A stretch of 49,464 nucleotides of DNA from UBA11710 sp049287025 (GTDB taxonomy: Bacteria; Patescibacteriota; Patescibacteriia; Magasanikbacterales; UBA922): positions 1 through 49,464 of the forward strand of contig JBAQFA010000050.1 in NCBI GenBank assembly GCA_049287025.1. Reading direction: 5' to 3'. The notes beneath the pieces were generated by a model. That model saw only the letters and a list, made by a program, of their open reading frames with translations. It did no database searches and was not told where the DNA came from. Shown piece by piece: positions 23,421 through 32,163 of this stretch (positions are counted from its first letter, which is position 1; every line of letters begins with the position of its first letter). Both the position numbers and the translations under genes were made by a program.

Positions 23421-23759
23421 TTAATAAACAAGAAGCGGATTCTCATCATTAAGAGAGAGGGATGGGTGAGTAATGTCTGCTCGGGCACAATCTGCCTCAC
23501 CAAAATCAGCCATACCAAAGCGGCCTGCCACAGAGCAGATGTGTCCTGTGAAGATGTCTTCTGTAGGGTAGGGCCTCGACCATGGCACAGTAATCTTCTC
23601 TTTCTGTACCCGTAAGAAGTCTTGATCATGTCGAAGTTCGTAGTCTTCTTTACAAACCATGAGTCCGTCCCAACGCTTCTTCAGGTCTAGAGCTTTGAAC
23701 TTCCTACCACATGAGTCACACAAGGCATTCCAGTTACCTAGAAGAAGGTGATTCTTCAT
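23421..23759 (-). CDS. Zinc-ribbon phage structural-region protein
   Basis: The protein has 112 residues. ATG 23759 overlaps the previous stop (ATGA) and is preferred over a longer start at 23777. CDSCGRKFKALDLKKRWDGL and MVCKEDYELRHDQDF form a Cys-rich ribbon found in many podo- and siphovirus virion regions beside neck or tail genes. It could bind one zinc. Its role in assembly is unknown. Confidence 0.6.
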   Translation of the reverse strand: MKNHLLLGNWNALCDSCGRKFKALDLKKRWDGLMVCKEDYELRHDQDFLRVQKEKITVPWSRPYPTEDIFTGHICSVAGRFGMADFGEADCARADITHPSLSLNDENPLLVY

Positions 23760-24331
23760 GGTAGGCGCTCTTCCCAACGAGCTTTAAATACGCCTACTAG
23801 AGTTCCATTACCTAGATTAGTTAGTCTAAAATAGTAGGTGTTTGCGGAAACTCCACGCTCATCAAAAGGAGAGGAGCCCACACTAATAGCTTGCTGGGTT
23901 GCTCCACCAGTCTTGAGACGGATGATGTCCAATAGGGTCCCTCCTGTGTGGGTTCCCCCTGCATTAAGAGTGGTGAGAAATGTATATAAAGGGAGGGGGC
24001 GCTCTGCCATAGTGTTAGCAGGAAAGATGGGTAGAGCAGTGCTAAAGGTTCCACCCTCAGATCCTCCCACCACAGTCTCTACTAAAATCTCTTCTGTGTT
24101 AATCAGAACATCTAATTTATTAAGAATGATGTCTACAGGAACTACTGCTTTGATTACAACAGAAGTGGCGGTGGCAAGACTGATGTCATAGAAGGTACGG
24201 GCTTCCCTACCAGCAAAGAAACTAGTCTGTGCAGAATCTACTCGGAGACGCGTGCTGGGACCTCCACGATCAGTTAGGAGATCTCCTCGAATATCCGTAC
24301 CAGCGGTATTAGAATTAACAAGGGTGGTCAT
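23756..24331 (-). CDS. Virion structural protein (neck or tail region, probable)
   Basis: The protein has 191 residues, beta-rich and Thr/Gly/Val-rich, including VIKAVVPVDIILNKLDVLIN and TYYFRLTNLGNGTLVG. Small proteins of this type between capsid and tail genes are often decoration, neck or tail components. I cannot assign it further. Sits in a run of short virion genes read as one unit. Confidence 0.5.
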   Translation of the reverse strand: MTTLVNSNTAGTDIRGDLLTDRGGPSTRLRVDSAQTSFFAGREARTFYDISLATATSVVIKAVVPVDIILNKLDVLINTEEILVETVVGGSEGGTFSTALPIFPANTMAERPLPLYTFLTTLNAGGTHTGGTLLDIIRLKTGGATQQAISVGSSPFDERGVSANTYYFRLTNLGNGTLVGVFKARWEERLP

Positions 24332-24340
24332 GTTTAGTCC

Positions 24341-24649
24341 TTAGACGCAACTTATAACATTAACCGTCCCTGCATTGGCGGTAACTCTCGCACGAACATA
24401 TTTCCAAGGAGCGTCAGTAGCAAAGCCATCGGAGCCAGCAGCTCCCAATGTCACTGTGCCGAGAGCCGTGGCAATAGCATTAACCCCATCATTAGAGGCC
24501 TCAATAACAACAGTTGCAGCAGCAGTGGCTACAACTTGAAATGTACTTTGTGGGGCATCCTTAAACATCCATGCTCCAGTGGGAGTCACGGTTGTAGGAG
24601 CCAAGATGTCTAGAATACGTCCAGACCTAACGAAAACAATTTCACTCAT
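24341..24649 (-). CDS. Small virion protein (probable)
   Basis: The protein has 102 residues. ATG 24649 is chosen because TTGGAGAATAT lies upstream; the longer frame to 24706 runs into the terminator. The sequence has a beta-sandwich look (FQVVATAAATVVIEASNDG ... YVRARVTANAGTVNVISCV), like small head-decoration or immunoglobulin-like phage proteins. Function inferred from composition only. Confidence 0.5.
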   Translation of the reverse strand: MSEIVFVRSGRILDILAPTTVTPTGAWMFKDAPQSTFQVVATAAATVVIEASNDGVNAIATALGTVTLGAAGSDGFATDAPWKYVRARVTANAGTVNVISCV

Positions 24650-24683
24650 ATATTCTCCAATCCATTCCAAAAGAACCAAGAAA

Positions 24684-24714
24684 AGGGGCCGTATTATTAC
24701 TAACACGGGCCCCT
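24684..24714 (-). terminator. Rho-independent terminator after the beta-helix gene
   Basis: On the - strand AGGGGCCCGT pairs with ACGGCCCCT (one bulged base) around a 12-base AT-rich loop, followed by TTTTCTT. It lies just after the stop of the beta-helix protein gene and before the next small virion gene, so it would reduce read-through from the capsid genes. Confidence 0.75.
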
Positions 24715-24728
24715 CACATTTTTGCTAA

Positions 24729-25661
24729 TTAAGCAGGATCTGCAACCGTAATACCACCCGCAAGGGTGTTAAAGTTACCAGCCCATTCGTCATCAGCAGC
24801 CGACACAGTGTAACCACCGGCGCTGCTATACGTACCACTCAGATAATTCTTTGTGATGATGTTCAGACCAGCACTAGAGCCTGGAAGCTCAATGGAGTCT
24901 GTAGTGAATGCACCAAAGATGTTGTCATAGATAAAGGCATAGCCAAAGTCAGCAACAATGTGATTGGTGTTGTTACGGAACTCGTTGTTCCGAATGGTCC
25001 AGTAATTAGAGATGATGGCCGTATGAATACCATAGGTCATGGTGTCAAATCGGCAATCCTGAACCAGCACGTGATTAACCACCTCGGCATAGGACGTAGC
25101 ACCTGCACGGATACCCTTGCCTGCACCTGAGAAGCGGCAGCCAAGAACTTCTGTGTGGGAAGCATCACGTTCCAAATCACCTGCACCACTATCCCGAACC
25201 AACTCAATGCACGCAGCATTGGCATCAATGGCTGTAAACAAGATGTTCACAAACCGCCAGCCCTGTTGCAGAACACGTACGGTTGCTTGAGCAGCCGTCC
25301 CACCCGAAGCAGGGGCCCATTGAGCTGAGCCTGTATTACCACCAGCGGGGGTAGCATCTGCATGGTGTGGACGATTACCACAACCCACCACAGTGACGTC
25401 AAAGACGTTAACCGGGGTTACGAGTTGTTCTACAATCTTACCTACAAAGTAGATGACATCACCAGAAGCAATCACATTAAATGCTTGTTGCATCGTAGTA
25501 AAAGCCTTTTTGGGACTCTTACCAGTGCCATTAGACCCGTTAGTGGGATCTACAAACCATGCACGACCCTTCGTGGGGGTACTGAAAATCTTAGAAACAC
25601 CAAGAGACACTCCAACTGGAGAGCCTCCATACTGAAACAAACCGTCTGAAACTGTAGTCAT
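24729..25661 (-). CDS. Beta-helix virion protein next to the capsid gene
   Basis: The protein has 310 residues. The N-terminus (FQYGGSPVGVSLGVSKIF) is followed by RAWFVDPTNGSNGTGKSPKKAF, a common entry to pectin-lyase-like right-handed beta-helices, and by repeats with Asn/Asp turns (VLVQDCRFDTMTYGIHTAII; YWTIRNNEFRNNTNHIV). It is placed directly after the major capsid gene and ends before a terminator, so it may be made at high level. It could be a capsid-attached spike or fibre. No catalytic residues identified. Confidence 0.65.
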   Translation of the reverse strand: MTTVSDGLFQYGGSPVGVSLGVSKIFSTPTKGRAWFVDPTNGSNGTGKSPKKAFTTMQQAFNVIASGDVIYFVGKIVEQLVTPVNVFDVTVVGCGNRPHHADATPAGGNTGSAQWAPASGGTAAQATVRVLQQGWRFVNILFTAIDANAACIELVRDSGAGDLERDASHTEVLGCRFSGAGKGIRAGATSYAEVVNHVLVQDCRFDTMTYGIHTAIISNYWTIRNNEFRNNTNHIVADFGYAFIYDNIFGAFTTDSIELPGSSAGLNIITKNYLSGTYSSAGGYTVSAADDEWAGNFNTLAGGITVADPA

Positions 25662-25678
25662 TTATATTCTCCTAATAG

Positions 25679-25724
25679 TCCCAACATCGCAAGGAGTCTG
25701 CAGCAGCTATTCGCCATGTTGGGA
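25679..25724 (-). promoter_or_regulatory. Hairpin between capsid and beta-helix genes
   Basis: TCCCAACAT (25679-25687) and ATGTTGGGA (25716-25724) form a perfect 9-bp stem with a 28-base loop, directly after the capsid gene. There is no U-run, so it is more likely an RNA-stability or partial attenuation element that sets the capsid/beta-helix ratio (inference). Confidence 0.5.
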
Positions 25725-25735
25725 TGTTAATCTAC

Positions 25736-26644
25736 TTAAGCGCCTGCGGAACCGTAAATTCCTCTAGGATCGGTCCAACCAAACGAATAACGCGCAGTTG
25801 CCTTGAACTTAGCGTTCTCGGTGTCCCAGTCATTGTCCATGTCAAACTGATCAGCACGACGTTCAAAATACTTCATGCCATGTTGGACATTGGTACGAAT
25901 GAACCATGCATCGGTGTCAGTCAGATAATGGTTGGTGACAATCTTTGGAATCGAACCCAACGTTTTGATGGCATTCAGATCGTTGTCAGCAGTGCCAACA
26001 CGCCCATCCGTACCCAAGATACGCTTAGCTTCGAAGATGAGCTGGCGAGGGATGATGAGAGATTCAGGACGAACCGCAATCAGCAAACCAGCATCATTGG
26101 TGAAACCAGCGATATCAATACATGCCTGCTCAAGGGCAGCTTCTGATAAGTCAGCATTTGTTGCGATAGTGTTGCTCCACGTACCACCCTTAAGGTTAAC
26201 GTGAGAAGCAGACAGCATAACAACACCATCACCACCCACATAACCAGCCGTGTAGGCACGGTTGTATACGTTAGCAGCAATGACTTCCTTAGTCTGACGC
26301 ATCGAGAAAGCCAGGCCTTGGGCCTTACGCTGACCAACCACATCGTACTGGTCGTCTTCCATCATCTCACGCGTAATAACAAAACCGAGAGCAAACACGG
26401 CATGTTGATAACGAGTGATGAAAGCTTGACGCTCACTGTCATAAGAGATGGGAGAACCTTCAGGCTTGTTTACAGCAAGACCAAAGGAGCTGATACCGAC
26501 GTCCTCTTCGAACGCTTTCGTGGAGGTGTTCTTGTCGAACAACTTGTCATACTCGGTTTCATATTCCGAATACGACTTGCCGTACCAAGCGTTAACACCG
26601 GGCCAGAGGGCTTTGGCAAATGAACCACTATTGATAATAGACAT
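25736..26644 (-). CDS. Major capsid protein (HK97 fold)
   Basis: The protein has 302 residues. Signs of the capsid family include the N-arm (YGKSYSEYETEYDKLFDKNT), ALGFVITREMMEDDQYDVVG and NRAYTAGYVGGDGVVMLSASH. ALLIPRQ-like RPESLIIPRQLIFEAKRILG is typical of the A-domain, and DAWFIRTNVQHGMKYFERR and ATARYSFGWTDPRGIYGS lie near the end. Its place after scaffold and two small head genes fits. Start ATG 26644 has an AAGGAAG-type site upstream. Confidence 0.85.
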   Translation of the reverse strand: MSIINSGSFAKALWPGVNAWYGKSYSEYETEYDKLFDKNTSTKAFEEDVGISSFGLAVNKPEGSPISYDSERQAFITRYQHAVFALGFVITREMMEDDQYDVVGQRKAQGLAFSMRQTKEVIAANVYNRAYTAGYVGGDGVVMLSASHVNLKGGTWSNTIATNADLSEAALEQACIDIAGFTNDAGLLIAVRPESLIIPRQLIFEAKRILGTDGRVGTADNDLNAIKTLGSIPKIVTNHYLTDTDAWFIRTNVQHGMKYFERRADQFDMDNDWDTENAKFKATARYSFGWTDPRGIYGSAGA

Positions 26645-26666
26645 ACTAGTCTTCCTTTCTTAATTA

Positions 26667-27290
26667 TTAAACCCCGGTCGTGCCGAGCGAACCATACAGC
26701 GAGCTATTCAGAGTTACGTAGTAACTAAAATAGACATCACCGGGAACGTTGTCAGGACGAGCAGGGAAACCAACAATCTTCAAAGGAAGAGTTGCAGTCG
26801 TTGCAAGGCCAGCACTGTCAAGCTGCATACCAGACGAACCCGAGGTCGTCGAACCAGCAGTAGTCGTGAACTGACCATTCTGACCCACATTGGCGGTGAT
26901 TGTTGCAGCAGCCACCGAAGTGCCTGCATACTGAACTTCATACACCAACAGAGGATCATCTGCAACCAACACATAACGATCGGTAGAAGCACGGCGATAT
27001 ACTGGAGTATTCAGATCGGAGACAGCGGGGACGTTAGTCACCTCATTGCCCACGCCTGAGAACAGGATACCTACAACCACACCAACCGGAATGTCTGTAG
27101 CACCACAACGAGCCACTGTGGGAGCACCAGAGGCTGCACGAGCATCTCCAGCAATCTTCACAGCATCACCCACCATCACGACATCAGAGTTACCCGAGGC
27201 CATGAAATACAAATTGGCTTTGCCCGAATAGGGCGCGCCAGAGAGAGTTTTAACGGGACGGAACCCATTAATACGCGAAACACTTGCCAT
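26667..27290 (-). CDS. Head-associated structural protein (possible decoration protein)
   Basis: The protein has 207 residues, beta-rich with many Val, Ala, Gly and Thr. It contains SVSRINGFRPVKTLSGAPYSGK, VVMVGDAVKIAGDAR and VFYEVQYAGTSVAAA-type stretches seen in proteins encoded just before capsid genes. The likely role is head decoration or capsid assembly. Evidence is position and composition. Confidence 0.5.
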   Translation of the reverse strand: MASVSRINGFRPVKTLSGAPYSGKANLYFMASGNSDVVMVGDAVKIAGDARAASGAPTVARCGATDIPVGVVVGILFSGVGNEVTNVPAVSDLNTPVYRRASTDRYVLVADDPLLVYEVQYAGTSVAAATITANVGQNGQFTTTAGSTTSGSSGMQLDSAGLATTATLPLKIVGFPARPDNVPGDVYFSYYVTLNSSLYGSLGTTGV

Positions 27291-27343
27291 TAGTTATTCT
27301 CCAAATAAGCAAAAATATTGTTTTCTAATGGCACTTAAAAAGC

Positions 27344-27751
27344 TTAACTACGAGTAATTTCGAGTTTACCATAAGTACCATCAAGAGCTTTAGCTTTGGT
27401 GGAGTTTTCCAGTTCGTCTACACGGAGCTGCTTCTGCGCTTGATCCTCGTCATACCATTCTTTCTTGATACGCACAACAAACGCCTTCTGCCCCTGACCA
27501 ACTGAAACTTGGCTAACAGAGCCTTCCGAAGAAGTCTTGTTAACCTTTTTATCCCCCACCTTCACGGAGTCATCTTTAACTAGCTCGTAGCCAGCTTCCA
27601 TGAACTCCTGCACCCGGTCGCCCGAGTCATTGATAATTCGATAAACGTAATTAGCATCTTTACCTGCCACTGTGAGGACATTACGTGTCCCGATAGGTGT
27701 ACGTTTAACGCGGCTCTCTGGAGCCTTAGAAATAGCTTCTTTTTCACTCAT
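27344..27751 (-). CDS. Hypothetical head-region protein
   Basis: The protein has 135 residues. ATG 27751 follows GAGGAGAG at seven bases and is preferred to GTG 27757. The middle has VLTVAGKDANYVYRIIND and a repeated Lys/Val/Ser stretch; the end is YGKLEITRS. Similar small proteins accompany scaffold genes in other podoviruses. Function unknown. Confidence 0.55.
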   Translation of the reverse strand: MSEKEAISKAPESRVKRTPIGTRNVLTVAGKDANYVYRIINDSGDRVQEFMEAGYELVKDDSVKVGDKKVNKTSSEGSVSQVSVGQGQKAFVVRIKKEWYDEDQAQKQLRVDELENSTKAKALDGTYGKLEITRS

Positions 27752-27753
27752 GT

Positions 27754-28539
27754 TCACTCTCCTCTAACGGATTTAAGATCTTTGATGTATTGTTGCTCTG
27801 TCATTACGCCAGAACGAACAAACCGCTGCATCACTCGACGCTCATCATCAGAAAGAGCAAAGCTTCCGCCTGTCTTTCCACCTTTGTTTGAGCTGCCTTC
27901 AACAGCACCGGGCTTATCCCTATTAGCATTCCGAAACTTATTTGGGAACACATCTTTAACTTGTTTTTCAATTTCTCGAAGAACATTATCTGGTTTCATA
28001 CCAGCAGCAGCAAGGTTACGACCAATGCCATCTGCCCAAGTTTTCATGTTGGTATCATTCTCATACCACTTATTTTGTGAAACCCAGTTTGTAAACTCAG
28101 GAGCAGGCTGCTCCGGTTCAGCACGAAACTCCTCTTGAGCATTCGTCTGTTTGAGTTTAGTTTGTTCATCACGGACCAAATCAATCTGGTCATCAATACG
28201 TACAACTGTGGCTGCATCACCTTCTTCAAGAGCAGTTTGCTTTTGAGTTTTAAGTGCCTGCAAGGCCCGTGCATACTCTGTTTCACGAACAGAATTATGA
28301 TGACGTTTCATGTCATCCAAGGCACGTTTCAGTTCTTTTACATTACGATTTTGATCATCAATCTTCTTGAAGAGTTCACCCCTATCGAGGAACTCCTTGG
28401 CAGGACGCCATTGACTTTTATCACCATCCCACTCAGCTTCGGGAACCCAACCAGATTCTTTAGCTTTCTGTTCTACAGGGGAAAGTTCAACTACTTCTTC
28501 AGCACCAGACTCTTCCGGTGCAACTTGTTCTTCAGCCAT
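27754..28539 (-). CDS. Scaffolding protein (probable)
   Basis: The protein has 261 residues: an acidic N-terminus, KESGWVPEAEWDGDKSQWRP (common in podovirus scaffolds), a long coiled coil at about 60-130 (NVKELKRALDDMKRHHNSV), and a basic, disordered C-terminus with a final helix (YIKDLKSVRGE). This acidic, coiled-coil, basic-tail plan and the position between portal and capsid fit an internal assembly scaffold. Confidence 0.75.
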   Translation of the reverse strand: MAEEQVAPEESGAEEVVELSPVEQKAKESGWVPEAEWDGDKSQWRPAKEFLDRGELFKKIDDQNRNVKELKRALDDMKRHHNSVRETEYARALQALKTQKQTALEEGDAATVVRIDDQIDLVRDEQTKLKQTNAQEEFRAEPEQPAPEFTNWVSQNKWYENDTNMKTWADGIGRNLAAAGMKPDNVLREIEKQVKDVFPNKFRNANRDKPGAVEGSSNKGGKTGGSFALSDDERRVMQRFVRSGVMTEQQYIKDLKSVRGE

Positions 28540-28549
28540 CTAAAGCTCC

Positions 28550-28876
28550 TTATTCTTCACTAAACACACAAATGACATCCTCGTCATTGAGCGCAACAAA
28601 CTCTTCTTGTGTAGCAGGATCGGTAACAAATTTACCAGAGAACCTCGCATACGCAATCTTATCTCCCACGACAATTGGAGACGTCGTCCCAAAGTCTTTA
28701 AATGCGGTAGAGCCTATAGCAACAACAGTTCCTGTATCTACTCCAGCCTGAGCACGTTTTCGGTCCTCAGTCTCTGCCAGCACTAGGCCCAGTTCACGCA
28801 TTTTGACATAGTCTTTGTTTGCGTCTTCCAGTTTGTCCTGTTTGATGAGAATGCGATGCAACACAATCTTAATCAT
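28550..28876 (-). CDS. GroES-like co-chaperonin
   Basis: The protein has 108 residues. It follows the Cpn10 plan: HRILIKQDKLED at the start, a mobile-loop region, RKRAQAGVDTGTVVAIGSTA, VVGDKIAYARFSGK and NDEDVICVF at the end, as in bacterial GroES. The extra insert between LVLAETEDRKRAQ and the glycine hinge is usual for phage members. It probably helps host GroEL fold the capsid protein, like T4 gp31. It lies between portal and scaffold genes, overlapping the upstream small gene. Confidence 0.85.
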   Translation of the reverse strand: MIKIVLHRILIKQDKLEDANKDYVKMRELGLVLAETEDRKRAQAGVDTGTVVAIGSTAFKDFGTTSPIVVGDKIAYARFSGKFVTDPATQEEFVALNDEDVICVFSEE

Positions 28877-29081
28877 GTTTCACCTCGGTCTCATCATACT
28901 CAATATTAACCATGTCCTTGTAGGCCTTGATTGCCCCGACATACTCACGGTCCTGAATGGGGTTCACGCCTGCGTGATCACTCAAGATTTCTTGTATGTC
29001 CAAGATACGTTGTGTTAGTTGACTGAAAATCACCTGAGTTACAGGATGACGTTTCCAGTCGGTAAAGTCTGCAGAATTCAT
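28869..29081 (-). CDS. Small hypothetical protein
   Basis: The protein has 70 residues, helical and polar (HPVTQVIFSQLTQRILDIQE), between portal and co-chaperonin. It starts one base after the portal stop and overlaps the GroES-like start. Many podoviruses have a similar small gene here, of unknown function. Confidence 0.6.
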   Translation of the reverse strand: MNSADFTDWKRHPVTQVIFSQLTQRILDIQEILSDHAGVNPIQDREYVGAIKAYKDMVNIEYDETEVKHD

Positions 29082-29082
29082 A

Positions 29083-31140
29083 CTACTTAGTAGGTCCTTT
29101 AGTGGCTGGTTTATTTTTAACGGCAGCCTTCTCTTTAGCGTGCATCATCTTTTGACCATGAGACATTTGACTCTGTATGGTGCTCTGGATGAATTTAGCT
29201 TTTTCTTGCGCTGTCCGCATGTTTTCTGTATGTGTAGCAATAGCCAATTGCACACTAGATAGCATCTCTTTATGACGGGCCAATTGGTCAGCAGCCTGAG
29301 CTTTCATGGCTTGCTGGAACTGCTGGTCTCTTGCAGCGAGTTCTGATTTGAAGGCCATCTCTTGTTGTTTAATCTGACTAGCTTGTCCCATTGCCTGAAT
29401 CTTAGCTTGACTCTCAAGCAACTTAGGATCAGGAGGGGGGGCAGGCTGTTGTCCTGTCTCAGCAACTGACTGATTCAGAAGCTCTTGGTAATTAGGCTGT
29501 TCCTGGGCTTCCAGCACTCTTAGACCAACCTTAACTGGATCAAGGATGCCTAGAGGCAGAAGTTCCATCAGTCCCTGTGCTTTCAGAAGCTTCTCAGACT
29601 GAGACACTGCTGTGGGGTCGGCACCTGGATAGATGTTATGACTAGACAACTTAAAGTCATCAGGACCAACTTCCATGTCCACAACATCCACATAAGTCTG
29701 AGGGTTGAGGTATAGTTCATTGAGCCTTGCAAGCTTCTTAAACTCTTCAGACAACGAACGGTAGATGCGTTTGTAAACAGCAGTAAACACTTTCATGCCC
29801 TGCTCCACAGTCGCCATTGTAGTCGTGGCCGGAGTATTCTGACCAGGCATCTTTCCAGTAAAGATTTCTGCAATGGAGGCCAATTCTTTCCCTGAGGTGA
29901 TTAAACTCCCCATGAGTTGGAAGAGGACATTTGAGGGTTCCTTACTGGGCATAGGAACAATCTGTTTCTTCAGGTCATCCCCTGTAGAATTGACTACTTT
30001 CCATTCGCCGGGCTGGAATCTAGTCTCCCCCATACGGAGTCGCAAGCCTTTACCAAGAAAACCAGACTGGAGGTTGTTTAGAGTGCCTGCGTCAACCAGT
30101 TGATTGATGAGAGTGTTAACAGACTCGTTAATAGGACCAAGTAAAACACCAAATCCGATGTCGTAAAACGACCCGTCTGGGTTAGGAATGAAACCAAACT
30201 TAGTATAATACTGGATGGCATCAATCTTTTTAATCTTGCCATCTTCGTCCAATTTAATAGTTGTATTATCAAACCTAGCAGCAATGCGCAGAACAGTGTG
30301 ACTCTCTTTATGGAAAGTTACAATGTAGGGTTCTTTGTAACCATCATCATCTAGGTCAAGATAGGTGTGCTGTTCAATGATTGTGTAAGGAGTCGTGTCG
30401 TCTATTGAAGGGGGCGTGTAATTACGCTCGCCCGTTGTAGAGACAGTCTCAGGCTGTGGAGCAGTGCCTAGATCAATACCCAACCACATTCCTGTTTGCT
30501 GACGTTCCTTGAGCTTCCGTGGAGATACCTCTAAAATCTCAGAGATACGTTCGGAGTCTCTAAGAGAGCGTGTCCAATAGTTCACCACCAAGTTCTTAGG
30601 CATGATGATGGAACTGCAGTTGGTCTCTTTCAAGCCATCCCAATAAGTCTTCTTGAACATGGTTCCCACGATTGGGAGCATGATGAGAAGCTTGTCCATC
30701 TCTTCTTCCCAGCTATCCATCTCCTGAAGGAGTTGATAAGACATGTAGATTGAGACAGCCTCTGCTACTTTTGATTTGGACCCGTCGGGGTCTTTTCCGA
30801 TTGCCTTTGCGCGAACAACGCGTCCGTCCGAAGGCAGTAGGCTAGGATAAGCACGAGCAGCAAACTGGAGGGCAGCAGTAGACAGGATTGGATATTTGAT
30901 GTTAGAAGCTCTCGGCCACGGCCAAGTTTTTGGCTCCACTGCTTGACGAGCAAGTTTAGTCCATTCATCAACATTCTTCTCCCAGTCTTTGCGACTCTCT
31001 AAATCAGCATCAAAACCCTTAAAAGCCTCAGCTCCAATGTCTCGTAGTTGCTGTTTACCCTTTTCATCTTTGTCTAGCTTTTCAGCAATGTTAACACTCT
31101 CTAGCATCGCTGCCAAAGACTGAGTTTCTGGTTGATCCAT
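29083..31140 (-). CDS. Portal protein
   Basis: The protein has 685 residues. Portal features include KTWPWPRASNIKYPILSTAA, WEEEMDKLLIMLPIVGTMFK, YDIGFGVLLGPINESVNTL and a long stem-like stretch to EIFTGKMPGQNTPA. A long Gln/Ala coiled coil at the C-terminus (QAMGQASQIKQQEMAFKSEL) could form an internal barrel or contact ejection proteins. It forms the dodecameric DNA gate at one vertex. It lies immediately after large terminase. Confidence 0.85.
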   Translation of the reverse strand: MDQPETQSLAAMLESVNIAEKLDKDEKGKQQLRDIGAEAFKGFDADLESRKDWEKNVDEWTKLARQAVEPKTWPWPRASNIKYPILSTAALQFAARAYPSLLPSDGRVVRAKAIGKDPDGSKSKVAEAVSIYMSYQLLQEMDSWEEEMDKLLIMLPIVGTMFKKTYWDGLKETNCSSIIMPKNLVVNYWTRSLRDSERISEILEVSPRKLKERQQTGMWLGIDLGTAPQPETVSTTGERNYTPPSIDDTTPYTIIEQHTYLDLDDDGYKEPYIVTFHKESHTVLRIAARFDNTTIKLDEDGKIKKIDAIQYYTKFGFIPNPDGSFYDIGFGVLLGPINESVNTLINQLVDAGTLNNLQSGFLGKGLRLRMGETRFQPGEWKVVNSTGDDLKKQIVPMPSKEPSNVLFQLMGSLITSGKELASIAEIFTGKMPGQNTPATTTMATVEQGMKVFTAVYKRIYRSLSEEFKKLARLNELYLNPQTYVDVVDMEVGPDDFKLSSHNIYPGADPTAVSQSEKLLKAQGLMELLPLGILDPVKVGLRVLEAQEQPNYQELLNQSVAETGQQPAPPPDPKLLESQAKIQAMGQASQIKQQEMAFKSELAARDQQFQQAMKAQAADQLARHKEMLSSVQLAIATHTENMRTAQEKAKFIQSTIQSQMSHGQKMMHAKEKAAVKNKPATKGPTK

Positions 31141-32163
31141 TTAATAGCCTGTCGTTGAATTTCTGCCTTGGTGAATGAGTTCTGAACCTTCTAGAGCTTC
31201 AGCATATTCCTCATCCTCTGTTTCTTCCTTTGTAGGAGCTTCTAAGAGACTGTCTAGCATAAGGCCTAGGTAGGCAAAAGCATCCGTCTGGTCATCGTGC
31301 TTTCCACGAGGGAAAGACAGAAGCTCATTCTCAAAGATGGGATACCAGTCCCCTTCCTTGTCAAACTTGAGGCCGTGAGCCCTCACACGAGCCTGTACGC
31401 TACGTGCACGAGTAGTCTTGTCCTTACCCCCATGCTTTAGAAGCAGAAGGCTGATGAAGGTGTTTGTCTTAATCATCTCTTCCCGTAGGAAAGGACCAAT
31501 AGACTTGGAAACCTGCATGTCCTCCACACCAAAAGCCACAGGATCATACAATCGTTGCAGAGCAAGGAAGGTGTTTACGATTTCTCGTCCATCCATGCGC
31601 TCTCTGATGACATTCTTGATGTGAATAGTCTTATCTTCGTCTACACCAGCCACAACAAATACTGAAAAGTCAGCCTTTTCTGATTCAGAGATGGCTAAGT
31701 CAGCAGTGATGTAGTAGTTTAGACGCTTCTTTCTGTCTTCTTCGGTAATTGAGAGAAAATCTCCACGTTTAAAGAAGGAAACACTCTCATCAATAGGTTC
31801 ATTGAGGTATTCTTGACTGTAAATGTCTGTAGTGCCGTCCTTGACAGCATCTTCATACAGCATTTTGAAGTCTTCTTTGTTCTTCTTTGAGGGCCAGAGG
31901 AGCTGAGAGAAGTCAGAATTGTGTGCTCGATACTTAACTGCCTTCCACATACCCTTACGTTTGGAATATTGCTTGAGTTCTTCTACCACCGTGCTCTTAT
32001 CTGAGGGGTTGGGCATTAAACGCTCTAGGAGGCTGTCAGCATGCAAGATAGTACCCACCATTCGGACAATGCCCGAATCGCTTCTACAGGGCAGCAGGGC
32101 CCCTTTAAACCACCTTCGCATCTTCTCACGACGTTCCTTGTTCATAACAAGCTCGTCATTCTC
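31141..32163 (-). CDS. terL: Large terminase subunit, exon 2 (nuclease domain)
   Basis: Exon 2 begins with codons for ENDELVMNKERR, joining to exon 1's MIDDF to give the family sequence MIDDF-ENDELV. The nuclease domain shows acidic residues in YYITADLAISESEKADFS, FGVEDMQVS and KHDDQTDAFAYLG. It would cut DNA at the end of packaging. Translated alone the first ATG is 32145, but the sequence before it is conserved exon. After splicing the whole protein has about 508 residues, normal for podovirus terminases. Confidence 0.88.
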   Translation of the reverse strand, partial: ENDELVMNKERREKMRRWFKGALLPCRSDSGIVRMVGTILHADSLLERLMPNPSDKSTVVEELKQYSKRKGMWKAVKYRAHNSDFSQLLWPSKKNKEDFKMLYEDAVKDGTTDIYSQEYLNEPIDESVSFFKRGDFLSITEEDRKKRLNYYITADLAISESEKADFSVFVVAGVDEDKTIHIKNVIRERMDGREIVNTFLALQRLYDPVAFGVEDMQVSKSIGPFLREEMIKTNTFISLLLLKHGGKDKTTRARSVQARVRAHGLKFDKEGDWYPIFENELLSFPRGKHDDQTDAFAYLGLMLDSLLEAPTKEETEDEEYAEALEGSELIHQGRNSTTGY

